Assembly: GCA_051654905.1 (NCBI GenBank)
Contig: JBOFYY010000156.1
Span: 186,001 to 250,000, forward strand
Direction of reading: 5' to 3'
DNA from: JBOFIQ01 sp051654905
Lineage (GTDB): Bacteria > Actinomycetota > Actinomycetes > Propionibacteriales > Propionibacteriaceae
Length of the DNA: 64,000 nucleotides
In this document: piece by piece, positions 27,184-35,539 of the stretch
Numbering within the stretch: the stretch's first letter is position 1
Layout of the letters: every line of letters begins with the position of its first letter
Translations under genes and position numbers: made by a program
Notes under the pieces: model-generated
What the model saw: only the letters and a program-made list of their open reading frames with translations
Databases searched by the model: none
What the model was told of the DNA's origin: nothing

Positions 27184-27207
27184 TTGTTCGACGTTAACGT
27201 CGAACAA
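27184..27207. promoter_or_regulatory. 24-base perfect palindrome before tRNA-Gly
   Basis: Positions 27184-27207 read the same on both strands; the centre is GTTAAC at 27193-27198. It ends two bases before the tRNA. A TATAGT box at 27170-27175 would start transcription just ahead of it, making it part of the tRNA precursor 5' leader. It lacks a T run, so it is a poor terminator for alr. Confidence 0.55.
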
Positions 27208-27209
27208 AT

Positions 27210-27283
27210 GCGGATGTAGCTCAATGGTAGAGCCTCAGTCTTCCAAACTGATTACGCGAGTTCGATTCTCGTCATCCGCTCCA
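27210..27283 (+). tRNA. tRNA-Gly (TCC), CCA encoded
   Basis: Acceptor arms GCGGATG (27210-27216) and CATCCGC (27273-27279) pair perfectly; discriminator T at 27280, CCA at 27281-27283. The anticodon stem TCAGT/ACTGA holds loop CTTCCAA, anticodon TCC. The T arm has GAGTTCGATTCTC. Confidence 0.97.
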
Positions 27284-27395
27284 ATTATTCATCGATGCCG
27301 CAGTCAGCATACCAGTAACACTTACTCAAGAAATTGTTTAGCTGATTTCACGAAAAAACTTGATAGTTTTCCTTATTTTAATAAAGGATACTCTC

Positions 27396-27944
27396 ATGAC
27401 TTCTCCAGACATTTCCTTACGTCGGATCGAACGTACGGACTTCGACTTTCTATGGCACTGGATGCACGCAGTCCCCCATGCCGAATGGAAACAGTGGGAT
27501 GGTCCATATTTCAACGATGAAGAGACTTTATCTCGTGAAGATTTTGATGCCATTCACGTTTCTCAAATCAGCAATCTCAATCGACGTCTTATCTTATGCG
27601 GTGGGGATCCTATTGGGATTGTTACCCGGTACGAGGAAGATCCTTCTGATGGAGGATGGTGGGAAGCCGGCATTATAATTTTCGATCCAGCTCATTGGGG
27701 ACAAGGTTTAGGTGGCACAGCTCTAACACTATGGACAGATATTATCTTTGCGGAGACATCTGCACATGTCATTACGTTGACAACATGGTCGGGCAATGAA
27801 CCCATGGTGAAATCAGCTCGTCGAGTTGGTTATGTCGAATGCGGACGTATTCCTGAAGCTCGTTCTTGGAACGGACAACGATGGGACTCGATAAAAATGT
27901 CTCGTCTACGATCAAATGTGATCTTTACACAAACCGAAAGTTAG
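27396..27944 (+). CDS. GNAT family N-acetyltransferase
   Basis: 182 residues from the ATG at 27396, which has AAAGGA eight bases upstream; an earlier in-frame start at 27360 adds a stretch that overlaps this site. The order ISLRRIERTDFDFLWHWM, GGDPIGIVTRYEEDP, FDPAHWGQGLGGTAL and SARRVGYVECGRIPEA matches RimJ/RimL-like acetyltransferases, with the acetyl-CoA loop at GQGLGG. The acceptor is unknown; protein N-termini or small molecules are possible. It stands before an ABC-F/MFS resistance-type cassette but has its own spacing and may be separate. Confidence 0.85.
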   Translation: MTSPDISLRRIERTDFDFLWHWMHAVPHAEWKQWDGPYFNDEETLSREDFDAIHVSQISNLNRRLILCGGDPIGIVTRYEEDPSDGGWWEAGIIIFDPAHWGQGLGGTALTLWTDIIFAETSAHVITLTTWSGNEPMVKSARRVGYVECGRIPEARSWNGQRWDSIKMSRLRSNVIFTQTES

Positions 27945-27966
27945 CAAGTACTTAGCAAGTACATGG

Positions 27967-28050
27967 TTAGGAACGTCGAACTTCATTATCTACGTACAGC
28001 TCCCAACCGGATGGATAGTTGACCCAAATAGTGGCAATATCCCGAGCCAT
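27967..28050 (-). CDS. 27-codon open frame, possible gene remnant
   Basis: An ATG at 28050 opens 27 codons ending at TAA 27967, encoding WVNYPSGWELYVDNEVRRS at its end. The composition looks protein-like, but there is no clear ribosome binding site and no family I recognise. It may be the C-terminal end of a lost gene. Adjacent is an exact 11-base tandem duplication (27941-27951 and 27952-27962), a mark of local rearrangement. Confidence 0.2.
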   Translation of the reverse strand: MARDIATIWVNYPSGWELYVDNEVRRS

Positions 28051-28112
28051 GCTCGACTACCTCAACAACAATGGCATAGAAAATCCTGATTTTTAGAGTC
28101 AAAATAAATCCG

Positions 28113-28252
28113 TTGCACATGCTTACTTTCTTATCTATGCTGATTTTGTCTCTATCCCCGACGATCGGCACCTCAGATGACAATCCTGAACGCGCGTTAA
28201 CCCTGCCGCGTCGCCCTGACGCGGTTTCCCCGCCACGTTTCAGGAGACTTCT
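28113..28252 (+). promoter_or_regulatory. ABC-F promoter, short leader ORF and hairpin
   Basis: TTGCAC (28113-28118), 17 bases, then TATGCT (28136-28141) is a good promoter; transcription would start near 28148. A 7-codon ORF (28177-28200, encoding MTILNAR) follows, then a GC hairpin (28206-28212 with 28218-28224), then AGGAGA and the ABC-F start. Antibiotic-resistance ABC-F genes are often controlled by ribosome stalling on such short leader peptides. The use of this ORF is inference. Confidence 0.5.
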
Positions 28253-29872
28253 ATGCCCATTCGACTCAATCACATATCGTTCACTTTTGCAGATGCTACT
28301 ACCCCGATATTAAGCGATATCACCACGACTTTTTCTGCTCGCACAACCGGTATCGTCGGCCGGAATGGTTCTGGGAAAACCACATTGCTGCACCTTTTAA
28401 CTGGACAGCTCGCACCAACGTCAGGAACGATCACCGGCGATCATAAAGTTGGTTATCTACCCCAAGATATTGTTCGTCATGATGATCGTAGGATCCTTGA
28501 TCTGCTAGGAATCAAACCTATTATCGATGCGCTAGCTCGGATTGAAGCTGGCAGTATCGATCCCATCGATTTTGATGCAGTAGGTGATGATTGGGATATC
28601 CGAGAACGCGCACAATCGTTACTCGCCCAGCACCTGCCATCGCTAGGAACTATCGCAGATCTGGATCGAACCGCGGACACTCTTTCGGGTGGCGAGATCA
28701 TGCAGATCGCGTTATTAGGGCTGCAACTTCGCGGTTACAAAGACGTGGTCTTGGACGAGCCTACAAATAATCTTGATACCCGCGCTAGAGAACATTTGTA
28801 TGCTCTGATCGACGCCTGGCGGGGTTGTTTAGTGATCGTGTCTCACGATATTGATTTGCTCAACCTAATGGATACCATCGCTGAAGTACGTGACGGTAGC
28901 GTACGAATTTTCGACGGAAATTACGACACCTACACTCGTGCTATTGATCAAGAACAAGCAGCTATTGAACAAGATATCCGCGATGCTGAGCGGGAAGCTA
29001 AAATCGCCAAACATAACCGGATTAGCGCTCAGGTTCGTCTAGCACATGCAGAGCGAACTGGTCAGACACAAAAAGATCAGCGTAAGCACACTCAGAAAAT
29101 GGCTGCAATGCTAGGACAACATCAACAAGAATTGCATGGCCGGCAACGTCAATATCTTGGCGTACAGGAGAAGAAAACCGTCGAGCGGCTTGATATGGTT
29201 GAGCGGCTTTTACGCGATGATGATGCGGTCTGTATTGATCTTCCGGATCCTCAAGTATCGAGCTCCCGAAATCTTGCCGAATTCCATCACACCGGTGGCA
29301 CCATCATGATGCGTGGTCCAGAACGTATCGCTATCGTCGGAGATAATGGCGTCGGAAAAACTACTCTGCTACGGACGCTGATTGGTGAACAACATCGCAT
29401 GATCGCTTACGCCACTGCGCGCACCGACCGCATTGGTTACCTCAGTCAGAAAATTGACGACCTCCCTGATCAGGAATCAACTCTTACTCTCATCGAGCAT
29501 GCCGCACCCCAGTTAGCTCCCGGCGAAATCCGCAACCGCCTTGCCCGGTTCTTGATCCGTGGCGAAGACGTATATCGACCGATTGGGACTCTTTCTGGCG
29601 GGGAACGTTTCCGAGTCGCATTAGCCCGGTTGCTTCTAACCGAACCAGCCCATCAGCTACTTCTCCTCGACGAACCCACCAATAACCTAGATATCGACAC
29701 CGCTACCCAGCTTGTTGAAGCTCTACGTACTTACCGTGGTGGAATCATCATCGCCAGCCACGACCAGCATCTCCTCAACCAGCTCAACCTGACAATAACC
29801 CTCGCTCTTGACCAGCACGGGTACCTTCTCCCCCCACCCTATTTAAGTCAATGCAATAAAGTGATTTCATGA
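28253..29872 (+). CDS. ABC-F family ATPase (ribosome protection type)
   Basis: 539 residues with two ABC domains and no membrane segments. Walker A motifs are GRNGSGKTT (36-44) and GDNGVGKTT (about 362-370); signatures are LSGGEIMQIAL and LSGGERFRVAL; both Walker B motifs end DEPTNNLD. The charged linker between the domains (about 225-300) is the part that reaches the ribosome in ABC-F proteins. Members either tune translation or displace antibiotics from the 50S subunit. A leader ORF upstream and an overlapping MFS exporter gene downstream (ATGA) favour a resistance role. The drug cannot be named. Confidence 0.9.
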   Translation: MPIRLNHISFTFADATTPILSDITTTFSARTTGIVGRNGSGKTTLLHLLTGQLAPTSGTITGDHKVGYLPQDIVRHDDRRILDLLGIKPIIDALARIEAGSIDPIDFDAVGDDWDIRERAQSLLAQHLPSLGTIADLDRTADTLSGGEIMQIALLGLQLRGYKDVVLDEPTNNLDTRAREHLYALIDAWRGCLVIVSHDIDLLNLMDTIAEVRDGSVRIFDGNYDTYTRAIDQEQAAIEQDIRDAEREAKIAKHNRISAQVRLAHAERTGQTQKDQRKHTQKMAAMLGQHQQELHGRQRQYLGVQEKKTVERLDMVERLLRDDDAVCIDLPDPQVSSSRNLAEFHHTGGTIMMRGPERIAIVGDNGVGKTTLLRTLIGEQHRMIAYATARTDRIGYLSQKIDDLPDQESTLTLIEHAAPQLAPGEIRNRLARFLIRGEDVYRPIGTLSGGERFRVALARLLLTEPAHQLLLLDEPTNNLDIDTATQLVEALRTYRGGIIIASHDQHLLNQLNLTITLALDQHGYLLPPPYLSQCNKVIS

Positions 29873-31143
29873 GTGAATCTCCTGCTGAATGTGATACCGC
29901 TATACCTGCTGATACCGCATCACTTCGTGAGCGTGGACTGCCATGGCTGTGGAGTGCGCGAACCATTTCCAGTCTGGGGACAACATTCACCATGATGACA
30001 GTCACTTACTGGGCGACAGTACATCTTGGACTAAGCGGCTCGCAGATTGCTCTCGTCGAATTAGGGCCACTACTTATTGCTATTTTATCGCCACTTTTTG
30101 TTGGTGTTCTAGTGGATTCAACAGACCGTAGGGTCTTGTTATCACTGGTCCATATCGGGTGCGCTGTCGTGTTGTTTACCGCGACGGGCTTGGCCTGGAC
30201 TGACAAACTCGGGTTTTCGGCATTAATTGCAGTCAATGCCGTGTTATCCATATTTTCCAGCATTGAAGGGCCTGCAAAATTTGCGTCATTTTACGACATG
30301 GTTGGCGACAAGTTAATCGATCGCGCCAATGGGCTGACCCAAACCATCAATACTGCTACTGATTCGCTTGGTGCTGTAATAGCTGGCACCATCATAAAGG
30401 TACTTGGTGCGCCGGTTCTCTTTTTGATTGACGCACTCAGCTTCATTCTGGAGGCTATCGCTCCATGGGCTGTTACCTGGGCTAATCCAGACGCAATCCA
30501 CCCCACTCCTGCTGCAGAGAAAGAGCCTTATTTCCGCCGCGCTTTTGGTGGTTTTGCGGTCATTGCAAAGAACCCATTGATTCGTACCTTGGTGTTCATG
30601 TCGACGACAGCCAATGGTGTCATTGCATTCTCAGCGATCCCTCTTACCTTGATGATGTTGCGCCGCGCCGCCATCCCCTATCTCGCCTACACCATTATCT
30701 TGTCGATTGGTTCGGCTGGCGCAATTTTAGGCGGCGTTGTGGCAGCCAAAATTGCTGAGAAACTTACCGGACCACGAGCTCAAGTCTTGTCTCTTTTCGG
30801 TTACGGATTATGTCTTTTTGGTTACGCATTTATCGGCGGAAATAGCCTTGCGTGGATCACCTATGCTGCCATTATCGATTTCGGAGTTGGATTCTGCATC
30901 AGCATCTACGTCGTCAATAACGCCACTGCTCAGCATCGTGCTATCGCTTCGGAAATTCGGGGGCGAGTCGGGGTAGCCCGCAAATTCCTCGGTGCAATTG
31001 TCATGGCATTTGCTACCGCTCTTGGTGGTTTCTTGGTAGACCACACCAGCGCCCCTGCCCTGATCATTGTTAGCGCCATAGCTTTATTGCTCGTTGCAGG
31101 CTATGGCATGCTATCCCTACGAAAATCTTCTGTCACATCGTAG
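29869..31143 (+). CDS. MFS transporter, probable drug exporter
   Basis: 424 residues with about twelve hydrophobic helices. The motif-A-like loop GVLVDSTDRRVLLSL between helices 2 and 3 and the general sequence resemble macrolide-efflux (Mef-like) and siderophore exporters. The start overlaps the ABC-F stop by four bases. A target-protection ABC-F next to a Mef-like MFS exporter recalls the mef-msr pairing in Gram-positive cocci; the parallel is by architecture, not by shown homology. Substrate unknown. Confidence 0.85.
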   Translation: MSESPAECDTAIPADTASLRERGLPWLWSARTISSLGTTFTMMTVTYWATVHLGLSGSQIALVELGPLLIAILSPLFVGVLVDSTDRRVLLSLVHIGCAVVLFTATGLAWTDKLGFSALIAVNAVLSIFSSIEGPAKFASFYDMVGDKLIDRANGLTQTINTATDSLGAVIAGTIIKVLGAPVLFLIDALSFILEAIAPWAVTWANPDAIHPTPAAEKEPYFRRAFGGFAVIAKNPLIRTLVFMSTTANGVIAFSAIPLTLMMLRRAAIPYLAYTIILSIGSAGAILGGVVAAKIAEKLTGPRAQVLSLFGYGLCLFGYAFIGGNSLAWITYAAIIDFGVGFCISIYVVNNATAQHRAIASEIRGRVGVARKFLGAIVMAFATALGGFLVDHTSAPALIIVSAIALLLVAGYGMLSLRKSSVTS

Positions 31144-31158
31144 AGCTAGGCTTAACGC

Positions 31159-31710
31159 ATGCCACGACCTCAAACAAAGACCGAACTACTCAAGCAGAGC
31201 ACTGAAACTTTCGAGCGGGTGCAGCAGCTACTTACCTCGATGAGCGATGCTGCCATTAGCGTTTCTTTCAGCAACGAGATTGCCACCATGGGTAGCCAAG
31301 CCCATTGGAACCGAGACAAGAACGTTCGAGATGTCCTTATTCATCTCTACGAATGGCACCAACTTCTCCTCCGCTGGGTCAGCGCTCATCGCGCAGGTTT
31401 AGATCAGCCATTCCTTCCTGCTCCATACACGTGGCGTAACTATGCCCAATTGAACCAAGATTTCTGGGAAAAACACCAAGTAACCACCTACGCTGAAGCT
31501 TTAGCGCTACTCGCTGCAAGCCATCGAGATGTCACAGATTTGATCAATCTCTACACCGATGATGAGCTATTTACAAAGGCTCATTTTTCTTGGACTGGAT
31601 CCACCAGCTTGGGGTCTTATTTCATCTCATCTACCTCTAGCCACTACGACTGGGCGATAAAGAAACTCCGAGCCCACAGCAAACTCCAAGCTAACGCTAC
31701 CCGGATATAA
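31159..31710 (+). CDS. ClbS/DfsB family four-helix bundle protein
   Basis: 183 residues. MPRPQTKTELLKQS at the start, NVRDVLIHLYEWHQLLLRWV and the C-terminal SSTSSHYDWAIKKLRAH are marks of the ClbS/DfsB (DUF1706) family. ClbS is the colibactin self-protection protein, a cyclopropane hydrolase; other members are uncharacterised or linked to DinB-like folds. It lies 15 bases after the MFS gene on the same strand and probably ends the ABC-F operon. Protection against a DNA-damaging compound is possible but unproven. Confidence 0.85.
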   Translation: MPRPQTKTELLKQSTETFERVQQLLTSMSDAAISVSFSNEIATMGSQAHWNRDKNVRDVLIHLYEWHQLLLRWVSAHRAGLDQPFLPAPYTWRNYAQLNQDFWEKHQVTTYAEALALLAASHRDVTDLINLYTDDELFTKAHFSWTGSTSLGSYFISSTSSHYDWAIKKLRAHSKLQANATRI

Positions 31711-31711
31711 T

Positions 31712-31855
31712 TCAAAACTAGCTCCGCTGAGAATAAGTGCGTCAATCGCGCCAACAAAACCAACCGGAACGTACGATCCGGCGAAGTACCCCGGCGGTAA
31801 CCAGCGTTATTTCGACACCGACGACGTGATCTTGACTTTACCTGCGTGCAGCTAA
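31712..31855 (+). pseudogene. C-terminal fragment of an unknown protein
   Basis: A frame without a start codon runs from inside the end of the preceding gene to TAA at 31853-31855. It encodes TGTYDPAKYPGGNQRYFDTD and then DVILTLPACS. Codons from 31769 on are GC-rich and favoured (AAG TAC CCC GGC, AAC CAG CGT), unlike flanking DNA, which suggests a recent coding past. I do not recognise the family. Confidence 0.3.
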
Positions 31856-31869
31856 ACCAGCGCGATTAT

Positions 31870-32047
31870 TTACGCTAATGTCCGACGCCCCGAACCAACA
31901 GCTAAAATTTCATCTCTACGTTCAGCAGTAGCTCGATCCAATTTTTCAAGAGCAAAGGCATAAGCATCAGCTAACTCCAGATGCCGAATTACTGCATTTA
32001 CTGGCCCAGGAGCGGTGTGTAAATGCGTGATCGCAAGACCAAGGAAC
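31870..32047 (-). pseudogene. Out-of-frame C-terminus of the bPH_2 protein
   Basis: In another frame than the gene at 32048-33286, this stretch encodes FLGLAITHLHTAPGPVNAV followed by IRHLELADAYAFALEKLDR and a short tail to TAA at 31870-31872. That is the expected ending of YdbT-like bPH_2 proteins (L-G-L-A, T-x-x-G-P-V). The upstream frame stops right after SVSVRQ. One GGCAA is present at the junction; an original GGCAAGGCAA losing five bases would give exactly the observed shift. Confidence 0.8.
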
Positions 32048-33286
32048 TTATTGCCTTACCGATACCGATTGAATTCGAGCATGCGGAACGACATAAATCC
32101 GCCGACTCCAAGGACCAGCCTGAACCACTAGGTGCTTGGCAGAGACTCCAAAGGTATGAGTTTTCCAGCCAAATGGATGGAACCACTTTCCTTTAGGCGA
32201 AATGCTGCGCAACTGGATACTGCCAAGATCTAATTCGGGTAAACATACCCGCAAGATGGCAATGACATCACTGATACTTCCAGCTGGCATGAGAATAGCC
32301 GAGGTGCCTTTATCATCTTCATCATGGGCAATGCCGTAGCCCAAAACATCGACGTCCATTCGATAAATCCCTAGACAGCGCCAAAGTAGTGGTTGCTTAA
32401 TAGCAATCCCTTGGATCCGATGAATCGGAATGGACTGTGAGGTTAGATCAAAAAGACCACGGCTGACTTTAACACCACGATCCCCTACCGCTATCCGGTA
32501 ATTAAACTGGCCAAATAGTCGGTTATAGATAACTGATGCCGCACCTATAAACGCTGGAATAGTAATGGCTATCGCAAATATCTTATGAGTAATTATTACT
32601 GTGATAAGAATCCCAATAAGGAAAGCTAATGCAATAAGAAACTCTAAAGAAAAAACGGCGGAGAGTAAAAGCGTTTGCGGTTTTGCAGTAGCGATTACTG
32701 TCTCATCGGCAGATCTATCATCGAGATGTTGCAACACGGAAGTTGCCGCAGCTGCCGATGGCACCGACTTTCGATGCCCGTGAGCAATAGCGAGCAGCTG
32801 ATCTCGCATGGCGTAAGCCTCACTGCGTTTTACGTACTGCAATCTGGTGGCACTATCGGCTCCAACATCAATTTTTACCTCCGCTAGCCCAAACAAGCGA
32901 GGGATAAGAGACTGGATGACATCAACAGACTGGATCCGATCGACTGCAATTTGTTTAGATTTTTTATTATTAACAAATCCTGTCTCGATACAGATTTCTT
33001 CATCATCGATGATGAAACTGGTAAACCACCAGATGCAGAAACCGGCAACCCCAAAAAGCGTAAAAGCAATAGCCAAAAATAAGGCGATTTTCTCGAATCC
33101 AATCTCTGCCCATAACTTTGGATTGACCACTCTATCTATATCCCGGAGTGCGTCTTTAAGAATAGGAAAGACAATCGCAAGCAGCAGCACCCACCCCCGC
33201 AACAATACTGTCAAGGGATGTAGCCTACGAACAGTTTTTTGCGGAGCAACTGCTGGCTCTAACGAAGCGTGGCTAGATTCGGTCAC
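32048..33286 (-). CDS. bPH_2 domain membrane protein (YdbT-like), frameshifted at the 3' end
   Basis: 412 residues as read, then a stop; about 59 more codons of the normal C-terminus follow in another frame at 31870-32047. Two membrane-helix pairs (about 30-75 and 210-260) separate three bacterial PH-like domains (bPH_2), with DEEICIETGFVNNKKSKQ, GDRGVKVSRGLFDLTSQSIP and ISPKGKWFHPFGWKT marking each. YdbT/YdbS pairs in Bacillus protect against certain peptides such as amylocyclicin. It is preceded by a YdbS-like gene with a 4-base overlap. The truncated last domain may leave the protein inactive. Confidence 0.75.
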   Translation of the reverse strand: MTESSHASLEPAVAPQKTVRRLHPLTVLLRGWVLLLAIVFPILKDALRDIDRVVNPKLWAEIGFEKIALFLAIAFTLFGVAGFCIWWFTSFIIDDEEICIETGFVNNKKSKQIAVDRIQSVDVIQSLIPRLFGLAEVKIDVGADSATRLQYVKRSEAYAMRDQLLAIAHGHRKSVPSAAAATSVLQHLDDRSADETVIATAKPQTLLLSAVFSLEFLIALAFLIGILITVIITHKIFAIAITIPAFIGAASVIYNRLFGQFNYRIAVGDRGVKVSRGLFDLTSQSIPIHRIQGIAIKQPLLWRCLGIYRMDVDVLGYGIAHDEDDKGTSAILMPAGSISDVIAILRVCLPELDLGSIQLRSISPKGKWFHPFGWKTHTFGVSAKHLVVQAGPWSRRIYVVPHARIQSVSVRQ

Positions 33287-33804
33287 AGCCCCGCCGATCT
33301 AGTTTCACCAAGATTTGTTAGCCGCTCGCGTAGCCGGGCAGCGGTATCAGCGTCTAGTCCTTCGACGATTGGGCTAGCCGCAGCAGTTACTAGCTTTACC
33401 CGAGCCAACCCTAAATAACGCTCTATCGGACCGGCGTTTATCTCTACAACTTGCATCCGCCCATACGGAACGGCGGTAAGCGAACGCCACCAGATTCCAC
33501 TACGCACGAAAAGATCATTATCGCGCTCAGCAAACCCCCAGGCTTGCCAGAGCCGAGGAGCCCGAGATAGCCGCCATAAAAGCCAGCCGCAGCCAAGCAG
33601 AATAACGCTAATTCCAGCCCAGATACATGGAATAAAAACAAAACAAGCAGTAGCGGCAATAGCAGTTTGAATAATCCAGACCATAGCCATATGAATACGC
33701 TTAAGCGTGATCCAGCGTGGAGAAATATGTTGCCAGGCTAGTTCTTCTGGCGAGAAAAGTGGATCAGAGATGGACGTTCCCCTGCCGGTAAGGTTTTTCC
33801 ACAA
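33283..33804 (-). CDS. bPH_2 domain membrane protein (YdbS-like)
   Basis: 173 residues if read from a TTG at 33804; no ATG or GTG start with a good ribosome binding site is visible, so the start is uncertain. Two membrane helices (about 42-78) precede one bPH_2 domain with the motifs RDNDLFVRSGIWWRSLTAVP and GRMQVVEINAGPIERYLGLA. It overlaps the following YdbT-like gene by four bases, the usual two-gene arrangement. Upstream on the same strand is an FtsX-type ABC transporter, so all four may share a transcript. Confidence 0.85.
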   Translation of the reverse strand: MWKNLTGRGTSISDPLFSPEELAWQHISPRWITLKRIHMAMVWIIQTAIAATACFVFIPCIWAGISVILLGCGWLLWRLSRAPRLWQAWGFAERDNDLFVRSGIWWRSLTAVPYGRMQVVEINAGPIERYLGLARVKLVTAAASPIVEGLDADTAARLRERLTNLGETRSAGL

Positions 33805-33868
33805 TAACTACTACACCTAACGCCTTTGTCAGATAGCTCATACGAGCAATCGTAGCCGACGTCTAGTT

Positions 33869-35539
33869 CTATTTTGAGTTCCGCTGCGTAATAGTAACTA
33901 CCCCAACAGCGGCGGCGACGATAGCAGTTGGAGTCAGAAGTAATAACCCGGTTGTGGGTAGCGCAAGCCAAGAACCATCGAACGTGATTATTCCAGTCAT
34001 CCGCCAAAAAACAATGACACAAAAAATCAAGCAACAAATAGCAACTATTGCGCTTAAAACAATTACCGGAATAATGAGTGCCGCTGCTGCGGCTAGGCTC
34101 CGAATGGTTTTCGCCATACCTAGGTCAGCTAAAGGCTGTAACACTTCATGAGCCCGAACAAGTTGAATCAAACTAGCTATAAAAAGAAATAGCACACCGG
34201 CAAATAACGTATACGACATTAATGATACGAACTCTCTATTACCAGTACCGCGAGGTCCATAGAATAGTTGAGATGGCAACTTACGTAAAGCCTCTTGAGC
34301 TGAAATTGATGTCGTATCTTCCGCGGACTGTAGCACTACTAACGCACCATATTTAGTAGCTGTTTCTGGAACCGAATCTCGATAAGTCCGCCAAGGCCAC
34401 CCCAAGAAATTAGGGCCAAGATCGCGCCCTGATATTAACTCTGGTTGAATGATTCGCTCGGCTACTGAGCTGTCACCGATTAACTCATATTGTCTACGCA
34501 CGCCCGTACCATTATTGGCTATCGGAACTTCATGTATGACAATCTCAAGGATGCCGGCACAACGCTGGCCTAAAGATTGGCAAGTTTTAGCTGCTACTTC
34601 CGAAGGTATAAAAGATTTTCCATCAACTACCGCCACTGCTCCCGTAGTGGTTGCCGCACGAGAGACGACCTCTCTGGTTCCGGCTTCTCCGGTAGCCCCA
34701 AAGCCAAGCATCGCTAGCGGAAGACTAATAGCAATAACTGTTGTCGTAATAGCTGCAGCCATTTTTAGTCCAGGGTAGATCAATCCGCCCAACCGCAGCG
34801 CACTATTCGGTTTACGCGAAAATAATTTGGCTACTACTACGCAGCTATATCGAGCCAATGCGGGAACGGTCAAAGTTATAGCTGGCCCCAATAACGCTGA
34901 AACCAGCAGCGGACTTACTCCCCTAGTAGCGCTAATTAGCAGCCCACTAGCTAGCAGAACACCTAGCACTAGACCACCAAGACGTAGCCAGCGGTTAGCC
35001 GCCACCCGACTACGTGAATAGCTAAGGTGTTGTCCTAGTCCACGTACCGCAACTAAATGAGCCAGAAAAACTATCGTAACCAAGACAATTAAGCTCAGTA
35101 GTGCAACTTTTGGCGAAAATGCTAGCCGCGCCGGAGCTAAAACCGCATAAGCGGCATAAAGCGTAGCTCGAAGAAGTGCCCACGTAGGTTGAAGCAATAC
35201 CGCCCCAAGCACTAAACCTAGAGCTGCCAATACTAGGTTTTCAAGCAGTAGATAGCTACGTATTTTCCGTTCAGCTAACCCTAGATTCTCAACTACATCC
35301 CATGCCGGCTGACGCAACCTAAAACTCTGCCGAAGTGCGAAAACCAGCGAAAGAAAGATTGCCGGAACTGATATTATCCCGGATATCAGCATCGATCCAC
35401 GGAAATCTCGACTTCCGCTAGAGCCTGCTACCGCAGCTACAAGCAATTCCACTAACAGAGCGCAAAACCCAATACCTACTCCTGAGCTAACTAGCGATAG
35501 CGGCATGCGAATACTTAATTGCCGCAAATTTGAATTCAT
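33869..35539 (-). CDS. FtsX-like ABC transporter permease
   Basis: 556 residues with about ten hydrophobic segments in two groups and a large extracytoplasmic region (about 290-440) between them, as in duplicated FtsX/MacB-type permeases. LRQSFRLRQPAWDVVENLGLA and ADLGMAKTIRSLAAAAA resemble the paired FtsX-domain loops. The start overlaps the ATPase stop by four bases. MacB-like systems move lipids, lipoproteins or peptides or signal across the membrane. The substrate is unknown; peptide resistance would fit the bPH_2 neighbours. Confidence 0.85.
   Translation of the reverse strand: MNSNLRQLSIRMPLSLVSSGVGIGFCALLVELLVAAVAGSSGSRDFRGSMLISGIISVPAIFLSLVFALRQSFRLRQPAWDVVENLGLAERKIRSYLLLENLVLAALGLVLGAVLLQPTWALLRATLYAAYAVLAPARLAFSPKVALLSLIVLVTIVFLAHLVAVRGLGQHLSYSRSRVAANRWLRLGGLVLGVLLASGLLISATRGVSPLLVSALLGPAITLTVPALARYSCVVVAKLFSRKPNSALRLGGLIYPGLKMAAAITTTVIAISLPLAMLGFGATGEAGTREVVSRAATTTGAVAVVDGKSFIPSEVAAKTCQSLGQRCAGILEIVIHEVPIANNGTGVRRQYELIGDSSVAERIIQPELISGRDLGPNFLGWPWRTYRDSVPETATKYGALVVLQSAEDTTSISAQEALRKLPSQLFYGPRGTGNREFVSLMSYTLFAGVLFLFIASLIQLVRAHEVLQPLADLGMAKTIRSLAAAAALIIPVIVLSAIVAICCLIFCVIVFWRMTGIITFDGSWLALPTTGLLLLTPTAIVAAAVGVVTITQRNSK

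Noticed and set aside
27184..27207. LexA (SOS) box
   Set aside because: The half-sites are in the reverse order (GTTCGA then TCGAAC) from the actinobacterial SOS box.
27986..28273. 95-codon minus-strand frame
   Set aside because: It crosses the ABC-F promoter, leader and start; only the short frame at 27967-28050 looks protein-like, and that weakly.
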